Part shown: positions 45,099 to 53,999 of the stretch, piece by piece
Position numbering within the stretch: position 1 is the stretch's first letter
Layout of the letters: every line of letters starts with the position of its first letter
Source: Acidimicrobiaceae bacterium
GTDB lineage: Bacteria > Actinomycetota > Acidimicrobiia > Acidimicrobiales > Ilumatobacteraceae
Reading direction: 5' to 3'
DNA: 64,000 nt
Assembly (NCBI GenBank): GCA_020637235.1
Contig: JACJWG010000016.1
Coordinates: 1-64,000 of the forward strand
Translations under genes and position numbers: made by a program
Notes under the pieces: model-generated
What the model was told of the DNA's origin: nothing
Databases searched by the model: none
What the model saw: only the letters and a program-made list of their open reading frames with translations

Positions 45099-46399
45099 CC
45101 CTCCAGCATGCCGCCGCCGTACCGGGGATCGTCGGCTGCGCTCGGCGGGAGGAGCTGGGACACGGAGGGGACGCACGTGGTGCCGGGCACGAGCGCGAGG
45201 TCCTGACACACGCTCTGGCGCGTGAGCCGCCAAACCCCGTCCTCGCCGAGCACCGCCATGCCGTAGCGGTCGGCGAACGACGCCATCGGCGAGTCGATGT
45301 CGTAGCGGAACCACGCCTCGGTGGGCGAGGTGAACACGAGCTCGCGCACCGTGAACGTGGCCGCCGCGGCCGTCTCGGCGTACGCGCCGTCGGCGATCGA
45401 ATCCCACGCCGCGACCAGACCGGTCCCGTCGTCCACCGCGGCGAGCCGGTCGTCGTACGCACTCGATCGCGTGGCCGAGAGGGCGTCACGGATCGCCGCC
45501 TCGGCGGTGGCCGGGTCGGCGGGCTGCTCACCGGGGTCTGGCAGCGCCGGCGGCGGCGGCTGGCACGCGTCGCGGTACTCCGGCGACGACCACGATTCGA
45601 TCAGCTCGGCACGCTCGACGGTGTCGACCGCTCCGCTGCGCTCGATGCCGATCGTGAGTTCGTCGGCGATCGGGCCGGTCACCATCAAGATCGCGAGGCC
45701 GCCGGCCTCGGTGGCGATCGGCACCGCTCGGTCGGTGCCCGCCGGCGTCGTGAGCGTCACTGCCGTGGCGTCGTCGGCCACCTGGGCGATCACGCCGAAG
45801 CGGGGTGCGCCTTCCACGTGGCCCGTGGCGAACGTGGTGACGGAGAGTCCGTCCTTCGGCTCGCGGTACCAGGGTGCCCAGCTCACGTTCACGGAGTCGG
45901 GGGTCGCGATGCCGACCCGCAGGCTGCCCGTCGGCGAGCACCACGCTGCGGGTGTCCAGTCGGGGAACTCGGGCCAGCCGGAGCCGAGGTCGCCCTCGTA
46001 CCACTGGCCGTGCAGCCGCACCACCGAGCCGTCGTCGAAGCGCCGCTCACCGAGCAGCATCTGCGCCGGCTCGGGATACGCGGCCTCGGTGAAGCTGCCT
46101 GCGCCGCCGCCCGGGCCCGACGCGGCCTCGTCACCGGCGGCGATCGTGGCCTCGGTCGCCGCGGCGGACGCGTCGGTGCCTGCTCCGGCCGCAGGCGCAT
46201 CGGTCGCGGGCGGCGGGACGGTCGTGACGACGGATGTGCTTTCGGGTGCCTCGGTGGCGGGCGCAGCCGCGGACACCGTCGACGGGGTGGCCGCGACGGC
46301 GGCGACGTCCGGTGCGGATGCGCGACCGACCACCACCCCGAGTGCCCCGACCGCCAACGCGATCGACCCGCCGATCGCCCATGCTCGTCCTCGATCCAC
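45095..46399 (-). CDS. Membrane-anchored extracytoplasmic protein of unknown function
   Basis: 434 residues. N-terminal signal-anchor (WAIGGSIALAVGALGVVVG, residues ~7-25), then a Pro/Ala/Thr/Ser-rich linker (~30-105) typical of exported actinobacterial proteins. A folded domain with many Trp follows (GQWYEGDLGSGWPEFPDW, NVSWAPWYRE), and a C-terminal NTF2-like segment (SIADGAYAETAAAATFTVRE, EAWFRYDID). GTG 46399 has GGGAGG five bases upstream. It lies between fmt and rsmB, coupled to rsmB by 4 nt, but I see no reason to link it to translation. No recognised family. Confidence 0.75.
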   Translation of the reverse strand: MDRGRAWAIGGSIALAVGALGVVVGRASAPDVAAVAATPSTVSAAAPATEAPESTSVVTTVPPPATDAPAAGAGTDASAAATEATIAAGDEAASGPGGGAGSFTEAAYPEPAQMLLGERRFDDGSVVRLHGQWYEGDLGSGWPEFPDWTPAAWCSPTGSLRVGIATPDSVNVSWAPWYREPKDGLSVTTFATGHVEGAPRFGVIAQVADDATAVTLTTPAGTDRAVPIATEAGGLAILMVTGPIADELTIGIERSGAVDTVERAELIESWSSPEYRDACQPPPPALPDPGEQPADPATAEAAIRDALSATRSSAYDDRLAAVDDGTGLVAAWDSIADGAYAETAAAATFTVRELVFTSPTEAWFRYDIDSPMASFADRYGMAVLGEDGVWRLTRQSVCQDLALVPGTTCVPSVSQLLPPSAADDPRYGGGMLEG

Positions 46400-46469
46400 G
46401 ACGACCTCCCCTCGGTCTCCCGAGCGCCTCGCCCGGGCCCGACGTCGACTTCGACGTCGGGCGCGCCGT

Positions 46470-47354
46470 TCAGGTTCCCAGTTCTTCGGCGCCCGTCATC
46501 CGTGCCCCGTTCACCACGTCGCGCCAGGACATCACGGCCTTCCCATCGGGTTGCACCCGCACGAGGCGGAGCCCCCCGACGAGCCCGTCGGGCTCGACCG
46601 TCGACCCGGTTCCTCCGGCGTCGACGACGTCGGCCTCGTGCACCTTCAGCCGCCGGCCGCGCCAGGTGGTCCAGGCACCGCCGAGGCGGATCTGGCGGTC
46701 GCGGGTGGCCGCCGGGGCGGACCAGTCGAGCAGGAGGTCGTCGGCGCCGAGCTTGGCCGCGTAGGTCGGCTCTCCCGTCTGCGGCACGGCGGGAGCGAGA
46801 CCGGCGCGCAACTCGCGCACGAGCAGATCGGTGCCCACGCGGACCAGCTCGCCGCGCAGCGCCGCGCCGGTGGCGGTCGGGGCGATGTCCACCACCTCCA
46901 CGGCGTGCACCGGGCCGGTGTCGAGGCCGGCCTCGAGCTGCATGAGGCACACGCCGGTGCGGTCGTCGCCGGCGAGCAGCGCGCGCTCCACCGGTGCCGC
47001 GCCACGCCAGCGAGGCAGCAGCGAGAAATGCAGGTTCACCATCGGCAGCGCCGCGAGCGCGTACGGCTTGATCAGCTGTCCGAACGCCACCACCACGCCG
47101 AGATCGGCACCGTGCTCGGCGGCGAGCGCGATGGCCTCGTCGACGGTGTGCACCACCGACAGTCCGAGCCGCTGTGCCTCGGCCTTCACCGGGCTCGGCG
47201 ACAGCTCGCCGCCACGCCCGCGGCGCTTGTCGACGCGCGTGACGACGCAGACGACCTCGAAGCCCGACTCGACCAGGGCCGTCAGCGGCGGCACGGCCAT
47301 CGCCGGCGTACCGAGGTAGACGAGCCGACGAGGCGGTGTGCCGCGGTCGCTCAC
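46470..47354 (-). CDS. fmt: Methionyl-tRNA formyltransferase
   Basis: Formylates initiator Met-tRNA with 10-formyltetrahydrofolate. 294 residues: RLVYLGTPAMAVPPLTALVE, the lysine-rich specificity loop (RVDKRRGRGGELSPSPVK), catalytic NLHFSLLPRWRGAAPVERAL, and GDDRTGVCLMQLEAGLDTGP, followed by the C-terminal OB-like domain. GTG 47354 overlaps the def stop by 4 nt, so formylation and deformylation genes are coupled. Secure. Confidence 0.95.
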   Translation of the reverse strand: MSDRGTPPRRLVYLGTPAMAVPPLTALVESGFEVVCVVTRVDKRRGRGGELSPSPVKAEAQRLGLSVVHTVDEAIALAAEHGADLGVVVAFGQLIKPYALAALPMVNLHFSLLPRWRGAAPVERALLAGDDRTGVCLMQLEAGLDTGPVHAVEVVDIAPTATGAALRGELVRVGTDLLVRELRAGLAPAVPQTGEPTYAAKLGADDLLLDWSAPAATRDRQIRLGGAWTTWRGRRLKVHEADVVDAGGTGSTVEPDGLVGGLRLVRVQPDGKAVMSWRDVVNGARMTGAEELGT

Positions 47355-47878
47355 GACAGCCGGAGTCGCCGGCGCGGCGGCGGGGCCGCAGCGGCGTCGC
47401 GCAGACGGCGGTACTCGGCGAGCGCCTCCTTGCGCTGTTCGGGCTGCATCCGGTCGAACATCAGCACCCCGTTGAGGTGATCGATCTCGTGCTGGAACAG
47501 CCGGCCGGCGAGCTCGCTCGCCTCGATCTCGATCGTGTTGCCGTCGAGGTCGACGCCGCGCATCAGCACCTCGTTCGGGCGCATCATCTCGACGTACAGC
47601 CCGGGGATGCTGAGACACCCCTCGTCGTACACCCACTCGCCGCGAGCCTCGACGATCTCCGGGTTGAAGATCACCATCGGCTGGTCGTCCATGTCCCACA
47701 CGAAGATCTGCTTCTGCACCCCGATCTGCGGGGCGGCGAGACCGATGCCCGACTCGCTCGTGTACAGCGTGTCGAACATGTCGTCGACGAGACGCGCGAT
47801 CTTGCCGTCGATGTCGGTGACCTGGGCGGCCTGGGTCTTCAGGACCGGGTCGCCGAAGGTGCGGATCTGCTGCGCCAT
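47351..47878 (-). CDS. def: Peptide deformylase
   Basis: Removes N-formyl from new proteins; metal-dependent. 175 residues with all three motifs: GIGLAAPQIG, EGCLSIPGLY and QHEIDHLNGVL (Cys plus two His bind the metal). ATG 47878 is preceded by TAGCCT 7 nt upstream (47886-47891) and no ribosome site, so the def-fmt transcript is probably leaderless. Divergent from the methyltransferase gene at 47900 across 21 nt. The Arg-rich C-terminal tail is a local feature. Confidence 0.96.
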   Translation of the reverse strand: MAQQIRTFGDPVLKTQAAQVTDIDGKIARLVDDMFDTLYTSESGIGLAAPQIGVQKQIFVWDMDDQPMVIFNPEIVEARGEWVYDEGCLSIPGLYVEMMRPNEVLMRGVDLDGNTIEIEASELAGRLFQHEIDHLNGVLMFDRMQPEQRKEALAEYRRLRDAAAAPPPRRRLRLS

Positions 47879-47885
47879 ACCTGCA

Positions 47886-47891
47886 AGGCTA
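47886..47891 (-). promoter_or_regulatory. -10 hexamer TAGCCT for leaderless def
   Basis: Minus strand TAGCCT, seven bases, then the def ATG. It occupies almost the whole 21-base gap to the divergent methyltransferase gene, so the two promoters must overlap. Confidence 0.5.
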
Positions 47892-47899
47892 CCCAGCGC

Positions 47900-48508
47900 A
47901 TGACCAGGTCCTCGGAGCGCCAGTACTTCGACGACGACCCGTCGGTGCCGTCGGCGCCGGTCGACGTGACGTGGTCGCTGCCGGACGGCCCGTTGGTGCT
48001 CACGACCGACCGCGGCGTGTTCGGGCGCGGGCAGGTGGACACCGGCACCAAGCTGTTGCTCGTGACGCTGGGCGCGCCACCACCGACGGGTGATCTGCTC
48101 GACCTCGGATGTGGCACCGGCGCGATCGCGCTCACGATGGCGCGTCGCTCCCCTGGTGCCACGGTGTGGGCGGTCGACGTGAACCGCCGAGCCCGCGAGC
48201 TGTGCGCCGCCAACGCCGCCCGCCACGGCCTCACGAACGTCCGGGTGTGCGCACCCGACGAGGTGCCCGACGACGTGGTGTTCGCCGAGATCTGGAGCAA
48301 CCCACCGATCCGCATCGGCAAGGCCGCCCTCCACGACCTGCTCGACCGCTGGCTCGGCCGATTGGCGCCCGGCGGCGTCGCGATGCTGGTGGTGCAGAAG
48401 CACCTCGGCAGCGACTCGCTGCAGCGCTGGCTGAGCGACCACGGCCACCCGACCGATCGCCTCGCCACCGGCGCCGGCTTCCGCGTGCTGCGCGTGCGGG
48501 ATCGCTGA
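47900..48508 (+). CDS. RsmC-like class I SAM methyltransferase
   Basis: 202 residues: RGVFGRGQVDTGTKLLL, SAM motif I LLDLGCGTGAIALTMA, AVDVNRRARELCAANAARHG, and the catalytic NPPI-type motif IWSNPPIRIGKAALHDLL, as in 16S G1207 N2-methyltransferase RsmC and its single-domain actinobacterial relatives. ATG 47900 opens the family-typical YFDDDPSV segment. It stands alone on plus, divergent from def and convergent with priA; the repeat block at 48532-48668 lies just after its stop. Family firm, exact nucleotide unproven. Confidence 0.85.
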   Translation: MTRSSERQYFDDDPSVPSAPVDVTWSLPDGPLVLTTDRGVFGRGQVDTGTKLLLVTLGAPPPTGDLLDLGCGTGAIALTMARRSPGATVWAVDVNRRARELCAANAARHGLTNVRVCAPDEVPDDVVFAEIWSNPPIRIGKAALHDLLDRWLGRLAPGGVAMLVVQKHLGSDSLQRWLSDHGHPTDRLATGAGFRVLRVRDR

Positions 48509-48531
48509 CACCCGTCGGCCGACGATCAACA

Positions 48532-48668
48532 CTCCTGGGCGCCACCCTCCACTCACCGGCCCAGCACAGCGACATCCCCGGCACCCAAGACGACGAACGG
48601 CCGCCTCCTGGGCGCCACCCTCCACTCACCGACCCAGCACAGCGACATCCCTGGCACCCAGGACGATC
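48532..48668. repeat. Two direct copies of a ~63-bp palindrome-ended element
   Basis: Copy 1 starts at 48532 and copy 2 at 48605, a 73-bp period; they differ at only a few positions. Each begins CTCCTGGGCGCCA and ends near TGGCACCCAGGA, which are near-complementary, so each unit can fold into a hairpin. The conserved middle contains CAGCACAGCGACATCCC. The block fills the gap between the converging RsmC-like gene and priA. It may be a dispersed intergenic element or a bidirectional terminator pair. Confidence 0.85.
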
Positions 48669-50412
48669 AGCGGCGGGGTGGGTCGACCTCGATCCGCAGG
48701 CGGGCGTCGCGCGGGCGCGGGGTGTCGCTCAGCAGGTCGCCCAGCTCGTCCCAGTCGTCGGCCCGTACCAGGAAGCCGTCACCGTCGGCCGCCACCGCCA
48801 GCGGCAGCATCTCGACGAACTCGGCGGCACCGTCGCCGCTCACCCGGGCCAGCGCCCGGAACGGCGGCAACCCGAGCTCGCGCCGTCGCGCCGCCTCGCG
48901 CTTGGCCAGCAGGCCCGGATCGGCGGCGACGGCGGCTTGCAGCACCTCGTGATCGGGACGGAAGGTCTGCACGAGCAGCCGCTGATCTGCTCGCCGGGGC
49001 CCGAGCAGCCGGGCTGCTCGCACGAGCAGCGCCATCGCCTGCTCGGCCGCCCGGTAGCGCGGCGCGAGCAGCTCGGCGTCGATGTCGACGAAGGCCACCA
49101 CGTCCGCGTCACGCACCCGGTGCAGCACGGCCTCGGTCCCGACGTACACCCCGGCGTCGATCGGGAGCTCGCCACTCGATCCCGTGACCGCCACGACCGA
49201 CCGGTTGGCGGCCTTCTCGAGCTCGTCACGCAGGCGCGTCACCCCGGGCCGCACGTTGGCCAGCACGGTCGAGCCGCACGCCTGGCACACGGGTGGTCGC
49301 GTCGTCCCGCAGCGCCCGCACCGCAAGAGCTCGTCGTCACCCTGGTGGACGGCTGCGGCACACCGCTCGCACTCCAACAGCGCCCGGCAGGTCCGGCAGG
49401 CCAGCAGGCGCGCTCGGCCGGGGGTGTTGTGCACGCACACCACTCGCACCGCCGGATCGCGGATCGCCTCGATCAGACGACTCGTCACGAGCGAGCGCTT
49501 CCAGGGATCCTCGCCGCGACGATCGACGATCTCGACGGTCGGCCAGCCGTCACGCTCGTCGGCAGCCGACGGTCGCATCCATCGGGTGCCCGACCAGGCG
49601 AGCGCCGCGACGGTCGGGCAGGGCGAGACGCACACCACGGGGATCCCGAGGCGTCGGGCGCGCTCGATCGCCACGTCGCGGGCGTGCCATGTCGGGGTGC
49701 GCTGCTCCTGCAGCGCCTCGTCGTGCTCGTCCAGCACCACGATCGCGGCCAGGTCAGGCACACTCGCCCACACGGCGCTGCGGGCCCCCACCACGGTGTC
49801 CGCCGAGCCGGACGCCGCCGCCGACCAGCCGTCGGGGAGCAGGGCGACGCCGAGCCCCGCACCGCGCAGTCGCGCCGCCACCAGCGCCGCACCCTCCTGC
49901 GACGGGTGCACCACCAGCACGCGCCCGCGCTCGCGCGCGGCGAGCACGATCGACATCGGATCGTCGGTCGGCGACACCCGGATCACACCGCCGCCGTCGG
50001 CGAGCAGGTGCCCGGCGCCTGCGGAGGCGTCGGCGGACGCCACCGGCCGAACGGGAGCCGGCCGGGCGAGCGACGCCACCATCCGCGGCGGCCCTGCGGC
50101 CACGAGGAACGGCCGCAGCCGGTCGCTCCCCCAGCGGTGCGCGGCCCACTCGGCGAGCTCGACGATCTCGGCCGACGGGCCGTGGCCCGACCACCTGGTC
50201 AGCGGGACGAGCCGGTCGAGGGGCACCTCGCGCCGTCGATCGGCGTCCGGTTCGCCCACGCGCAGGACCCAGCCCCCGACACGTCGGCCGTGCAGGTCGA
50301 CACGCACGAGCGAGCCGACACGGACGCGGTCCACGAGCGCGTCGGGGACGCGGTAGTCGAACGCCTTGTCGAGCCCGGTGACGTCGGGCAGCACGGTCGC
50401 GGTGATCACCAC
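48667..50412 (-). CDS. priA: Primosomal protein N' PriA, helicase motifs degenerate
   Basis: 581 residues. PriA restarts collapsed replication forks. The N-terminal 3'-DNA-binding domain is clear (VTGLDKAFDYRVPDALVDRV, GSLVRVDLHGRRVGGWVL). The zinc region has the paired cysteines CRTCRALLECERC and CGRCGTTRPPVCQACGS. The Walker A lysine loop is missing: where GxTGSGKT should be stands VIRVSPTDDPMSIVLAA, and the DEAH box is LDEHDEA. Actinobacterial PriA proteins are generally noted to lack helicase motifs, so it is probably a structural restart factor. GTG 50412 or 50409. Followed by the repeat block; metK is 21 nt upstream. Confidence 0.9.
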   Translation of the reverse strand: MVITATVLPDVTGLDKAFDYRVPDALVDRVRVGSLVRVDLHGRRVGGWVLRVGEPDADRRREVPLDRLVPLTRWSGHGPSAEIVELAEWAAHRWGSDRLRPFLVAAGPPRMVASLARPAPVRPVASADASAGAGHLLADGGGVIRVSPTDDPMSIVLAARERGRVLVVHPSQEGAALVAARLRGAGLGVALLPDGWSAAASGSADTVVGARSAVWASVPDLAAIVVLDEHDEALQEQRTPTWHARDVAIERARRLGIPVVCVSPCPTVAALAWSGTRWMRPSAADERDGWPTVEIVDRRGEDPWKRSLVTSRLIEAIRDPAVRVVCVHNTPGRARLLACRTCRALLECERCAAAVHQGDDELLRCGRCGTTRPPVCQACGSTVLANVRPGVTRLRDELEKAANRSVVAVTGSSGELPIDAGVYVGTEAVLHRVRDADVVAFVDIDAELLAPRYRAAEQAMALLVRAARLLGPRRADQRLLVQTFRPDHEVLQAAVAADPGLLAKREAARRRELGLPPFRALARVSGDGAAEFVEMLPLAVAADGDGFLVRADDWDELGDLLSDTPRPRDARLRIEVDPPRR

Positions 50413-50433
50413 GGGGTGACCGCCGCGATCCGA

Positions 50434-51627
50434 TCAGAGGCCGACTTCGGCCTTGAACGCGTCGAGGCGCCCGGTGTGCTCCCACGAGAACTCGGGCAAC
50501 GCACGACCGAAGTGGCCGTAGGCCGCGGTCTTGCGGAAGATCGGACGCTTCAGGTCGAGGTCGCGCACGATCGCCGCCGGCCGCAGGTCGAACACCTCAC
50601 GCACCGCCCGCTCGATCCGCTCCTGATCCACCGTGTTCGTCCCGAAGGTCTCGACCAGGATGTTCATCGGATGCGCCATCCCGATGGCGTACGCCACCTG
50701 CACCTCGCAACGCGACGCCGCACCCGACGCCACCACGTGCTTCGCCACCCACCGCGCCGCGTACGCCGCCGACCGGTCGACCTTGCTCGGATCCTTGCCC
50801 GAGAACGCACCACCACCATGGCGACCCATCCCGCCGTAGGTGTCGACGATGATCTTGCGGCCCGTGAGACCCGTGTCGCCGTGCGGACCACCGATCACGA
50901 ACTTGCCCGTCGGGTTCACGTGGATGTCGAAGTCGTCCTCCGCGAACTGCGAGGGGATCACCGGACGGATCACGTGCTCGATCAGGTCGGGACGGATCAC
51001 CGTGTCACGATCGATGCCCTCCGCGTGCTGGGTGCTCACCAACACGTGCGAGATCCGTGCCGGCTTGCCGTCGACGTAGTCGATCGTCACCTGCGTCTTG
51101 CCGTCCGGCCGCAGGTACGGCACCACGCCTGCCTTGCGCACCTCCGACAGACGCTCCGACATCCGATGCGCCAGCCAGATCGGCAACGGCATCAGATCCG
51201 GCGTCTCGTCGCACGCGTAGCCGAACATCATGCCCTGGTCGCCAGCACCCTGGCTGTTCAGGTAGTCCTCGCCCGACGCCCCCGCACGAACCTCCTCGCT
51301 CGTGTCGACACCCTGCGCGATGTCGGCCGACTGCTCGTCGATCGAGACGATCACCCCACAGGTGTTGCCGTCGAAGCCGTAGAGCGCGTTGTCGTACCCG
51401 ATGCCGTTGATCACCTCACGCGCCAACTTCGGGATGTCGACGTACGCGTTCGTGGTGATCTCACCGGCCACGACGCACAACCCCGTCGTCAGCAACGTCT
51501 CACACGCCACCCGACCGTTCGGGTCCTCCGCCAGGATCGCGTCGAGCACGGCGTCACTCACCTGATCGGCCATCTTGTCGGGATGGCCTTCGGTGACGCT
51601 CTCGGAAGTGAAGGTGAACGTGCTCAC
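50434..51627 (-). CDS. metK: S-adenosylmethionine synthetase
   Basis: Makes SAM from methionine and ATP. 397 residues: FTSESVTEGHPDKMADQVSD, GAGDQGMMFGYA (the GAGDQG loop), DGKTQVTIDY, and the phosphate-binding GGGAFSGKDPSKVDRSA. GTG 51627 has AGGAG nine bases upstream. The 55-base gap before coaBC's stop is too short for a SAM riboswitch. Sits between coaBC and priA as in mycobacteria. Secure. Confidence 0.98.
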   Translation of the reverse strand: MSTFTFTSESVTEGHPDKMADQVSDAVLDAILAEDPNGRVACETLLTTGLCVVAGEITTNAYVDIPKLAREVINGIGYDNALYGFDGNTCGVIVSIDEQSADIAQGVDTSEEVRAGASGEDYLNSQGAGDQGMMFGYACDETPDLMPLPIWLAHRMSERLSEVRKAGVVPYLRPDGKTQVTIDYVDGKPARISHVLVSTQHAEGIDRDTVIRPDLIEHVIRPVIPSQFAEDDFDIHVNPTGKFVIGGPHGDTGLTGRKIIVDTYGGMGRHGGGAFSGKDPSKVDRSAAYAARWVAKHVVASGAASRCEVQVAYAIGMAHPMNILVETFGTNTVDQERIERAVREVFDLRPAAIVRDLDLKRPIFRKTAAYGHFGRALPEFSWEHTGRLDAFKAEVGL

Positions 51628-51682
51628 GACGTGAGTCTCCTGCTGGTGTGTGATCTGGTTCTCGGAACGGGTGGCGACGACA

Positions 51683-52900
51683 TCAGGGCTGCGTGCCGTC
51701 GAACGAGGTCAGCGCCGCCCTGACGTCGCACACGCTATCCAGTACGGCACGTGCGATCGCGCGCTTGTCGGTGAGCGACACGGTGATCGTGTCGCCACCG
51801 GCGCGCACGATGGTGACCGCATTGGTGTCGTGCTGGAAGCCGACGCCGGGCGCGCTCACGTCGTTCGCGACGATCAGGTCGAGGTTCTTGCGACGCAGCT
51901 TCGACTCGGCGTTCGCGATCAGATCGCTCGTCTCGGCAGCGAAGCCGACGAGCACCTGGCCGGGACGCTTGGCGGCGCCGAGGCCGGCGAGGATGTCGGG
52001 GGTCGGCTCGAGCACGATCTCGGGCACCCCCATCTCCTTCTTGATCTTGCCGTCGGCGGCGTGCACCGGCCGGAAGTCGGCGACGGCGGCGGCCATCACC
52101 ACCACGTCGGCCGTGGGCGCCAGGTCGTCGAGCGCCGCCTGCATCTCGGCGGCGGTCTCCACCGGTCGGGCGACGGCACCGGGCGGCAACGGCAACTCGA
52201 CGGTGGTGACGAGGGTGACCCGAGCACCACGGGCGAGGGCCTCGGCGGCGATCGCGTAGCCCTGCTTGCCGCTGCTGCGATTGGCGACCACGCGGACGGC
52301 GTCGATCGGCTCGCGGGTGCCGCCGGCGCTCACCACGACGTGGACGCCGACGAGGTCCTTCGGGCCGAGCACACGCTCGACCTCGGCGACGATCCGTTCG
52401 GGTGCGGCGAGCCGGCCCTTCCCCGAGTCGCCGCCGGCGAGCCGGCCCTCCTCGGGTTCGACCACCTGCACGCCGCGCCGGCGCAGCGTGGCGAGATTGT
52501 CCTGGACGGCGGGGTTCTCCCACATCTCGGTGTGCATCGCCGGGCACACGATCACCGGCGCTCGCGTGGCGAGCAGGGTGTTGGTGAGCAGGTCGGTCGA
52601 CAGGCCCGCGGCGTACGCCGCGAGCAACCGGGCGGTGGCGGGGGCGACCAGCACGAGATCGGCCTGCTGGCCGAGACGCGTGTGCGGGATCGGGCTCGCC
52701 TCGTCCCAGAGGCTCGTCTGCACCGGCTCGCTCGCGAGCGCCGACAGCGTGGTCCGACCGACGAAGTGTTCGGCGCCGGCGGTCATCACGGGCACGACGT
52801 GGGCGCCCGCATCGACCAGCCGGCGGCACACCTCGACCGCCTTGTAGGCGGCGATGCCACCGGTGACACCGAGGACGATCCGACGCCCGTGCAACACCAT
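51683..52900 (-). CDS. coaBC: Bifunctional phosphopantothenoylcysteine decarboxylase/synthetase
   Basis: Two steps of coenzyme A synthesis. About 405 residues. CoaC flavodoxin-like half: VLGVTGGIAAYKAVEVCRRL, the APATARLLAAYAAGLSTDLL segment, and CPAMHTEMWENPAVQDN with the catalytic Cys region. CoaB half: VVVSAGGTREPIDAVRVVAN, SSGKQGYAIA, MAAAVADFRP, KIKKE (the key Lys pair) and NDVSAPGVGF. ATG 52900 (MVLHGRRIVLG) is used. Follows rpoZ after 61 nt on the same strand. Secure. Confidence 0.95.
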   Translation of the reverse strand: MVLHGRRIVLGVTGGIAAYKAVEVCRRLVDAGAHVVPVMTAGAEHFVGRTTLSALASEPVQTSLWDEASPIPHTRLGQQADLVLVAPATARLLAAYAAGLSTDLLTNTLLATRAPVIVCPAMHTEMWENPAVQDNLATLRRRGVQVVEPEEGRLAGGDSGKGRLAAPERIVAEVERVLGPKDLVGVHVVVSAGGTREPIDAVRVVANRSSGKQGYAIAAEALARGARVTLVTTVELPLPPGAVARPVETAAEMQAALDDLAPTADVVVMAAAVADFRPVHAADGKIKKEMGVPEIVLEPTPDILAGLGAAKRPGQVLVGFAAETSDLIANAESKLRRKNLDLIVANDVSAPGVGFQHDTNAVTIVRAGGDTITVSLTDKRAIARAVLDSVCDVRAALTSFDGTQP

Positions 52901-52961
52901 GGTCGACCGATCGACGCCGTTCGAGGCCGTCAGCTCGCGAGGAACCCGGACGTCGCCGTGC

Positions 52962-53276
52962 TCAGTCGGCGACCGTGACGGTCTCGTCACCCGTCGGCAG
53001 GAGCTCGCCGTCGACCTCGTCGACCTCGTCGACGGGGTCGGTGCGCTTGATCTTGTCGGCTGCGATCTCCTCGAAGCCGATGCTGAGCGGCTTGCGGGCG
53101 ACCGAACTCACCTGCGGGGGCACCATGTGACCGAGACCGTCGCCGAGCTGGCTGAAGTACGAGTTGATCTGGCGAGCACGGCGAGCGGCGAGGGTGACCA
53201 GGCTGAACTTCGAGTCGACTCGGTCGAGGAGCTCCTCGATCGGCGGGTTCATCATGGTGTCGTGCGTGCGCTGCAT
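52962..53276 (-). CDS. rpoZ: RNA polymerase omega subunit
   Basis: 104 residues: NPPIEELLDRVDSKFSLVTL, AARRARQINSYF, and KPLSIGFEEIAADKI, the conserved omega core that helps assemble the polymerase; an acidic tail follows. ATG 53276 (MQRTHDTMM) has AAGGAG eleven bases upstream; the internal Met-Met at 53255/53252 would match other omegas more closely. Standard place between gmk and coaBC. Secure. Confidence 0.94.
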   Translation of the reverse strand: MQRTHDTMMNPPIEELLDRVDSKFSLVTLAARRARQINSYFSQLGDGLGHMVPPQVSSVARKPLSIGFEEIAADKIKRTDPVDEVDEVDGELLPTGDETVTVAD

Positions 53277-53341
53277 CGTGGTGTTCGCTCCTTGCGGCTC
53301 GCCCCGAGTGGGCGCTGCATCCTACCTGATCGGGGTGCCGA

Positions 53342-53962
53342 TCAGGCGCTTCGCGAGCTCGTCGGCCGGCCGCCGAAGCGCCCGCGGTGGTGCTCGATGA
53401 TCTCGAGCATCTCGTCGACGGTGCGAGCGAGGTCGTCGTTCACGACGATGTGGTCGGCGAGGGCCCGCCCGACGGGTTCCTCTTCCTCGGCCTTGCGGAC
53501 CCGCTGCTCGACCTTGTGGTCCGGATCGCCACGGCCCCGCAGGCGCCGCTCCTGCTCGGCTCGTGACGGTGGGAGCACGAAGATCAGCACGGCGTCGGGG
53601 TGGACCGCCTTCACCTGCCGGGCGCCGTCGACCTCGATCTCGAGCACGGTGTCGTGGCCGGGACGCGGCTCGGGCATCGGGGTGCCGTAGTAGTTGCCGA
53701 GGAAGTCGGTCCACTCGAGGAACCCACCGGTCTCGATGCGATGCTCGAACGTGGCGCGGCTCGTGAACACGTAGGCGTCGTCGGCCTCGCCCGGACGCTG
53801 TTCGCGCGTGGTCCAGCTCCGGCTGAGCCACAGCACTGGGTCGCGCTCGACGAGCGCTCGGACGATGGTGCCCTTCCCGACACCGCCGGGTCCGGACACG
53901 ATGAACACGAGCCGATCCGCGCCGGTGCCGCCGTCGGCGGACACCGGCCCGGGATCGCCCAT
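53342..53962 (-). CDS. gmk: Guanylate kinase
   Basis: Phosphorylates GMP to GDP. About 206 residues: P-loop FIVSGPGGVGKGTIVRAL, GMP-binding SWTTREQRPGE, TFEHRIETGGFLEWTDFLGNYYGTP, and the lid VEQRVRKAEEE. Gly replaces the usual Ser in GPSG, a tolerated variant. ATG 53962 (MGDPGPVSADGG) is chosen; the longer frame runs into mihF. The C-terminus is Arg/Ser-rich. Lies 38 nt after mihF. Secure. Confidence 0.95.
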   Translation of the reverse strand: MGDPGPVSADGGTGADRLVFIVSGPGGVGKGTIVRALVERDPVLWLSRSWTTREQRPGEADDAYVFTSRATFEHRIETGGFLEWTDFLGNYYGTPMPEPRPGHDTVLEIEVDGARQVKAVHPDAVLIFVLPPSRAEQERRLRGRGDPDHKVEQRVRKAEEEEPVGRALADHIVVNDDLARTVDEMLEIIEHHRGRFGGRPTSSRSA

Positions 53963-53999
53963 GGCGTGCGAGGCCTCCACGGCTGGGGGCCTCAGTGGC

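Noticed and set aside
48532..48668. CRISPR array
   Set aside because: Only two long near-identical units with self-complementary ends and no regular unique spacers.
51628..51682. SAM riboswitch before metK
   Set aside because: Only 55 bases separate metK from the coaBC stop, and no SAM-box sequence is present.
48109..51723. 1204-codon plus-strand open frame across priA and metK
   Set aside because: Antisense shadow of two well-identified minus-strand genes; low-complexity Arg/His/Asp composition and no family resemblance.
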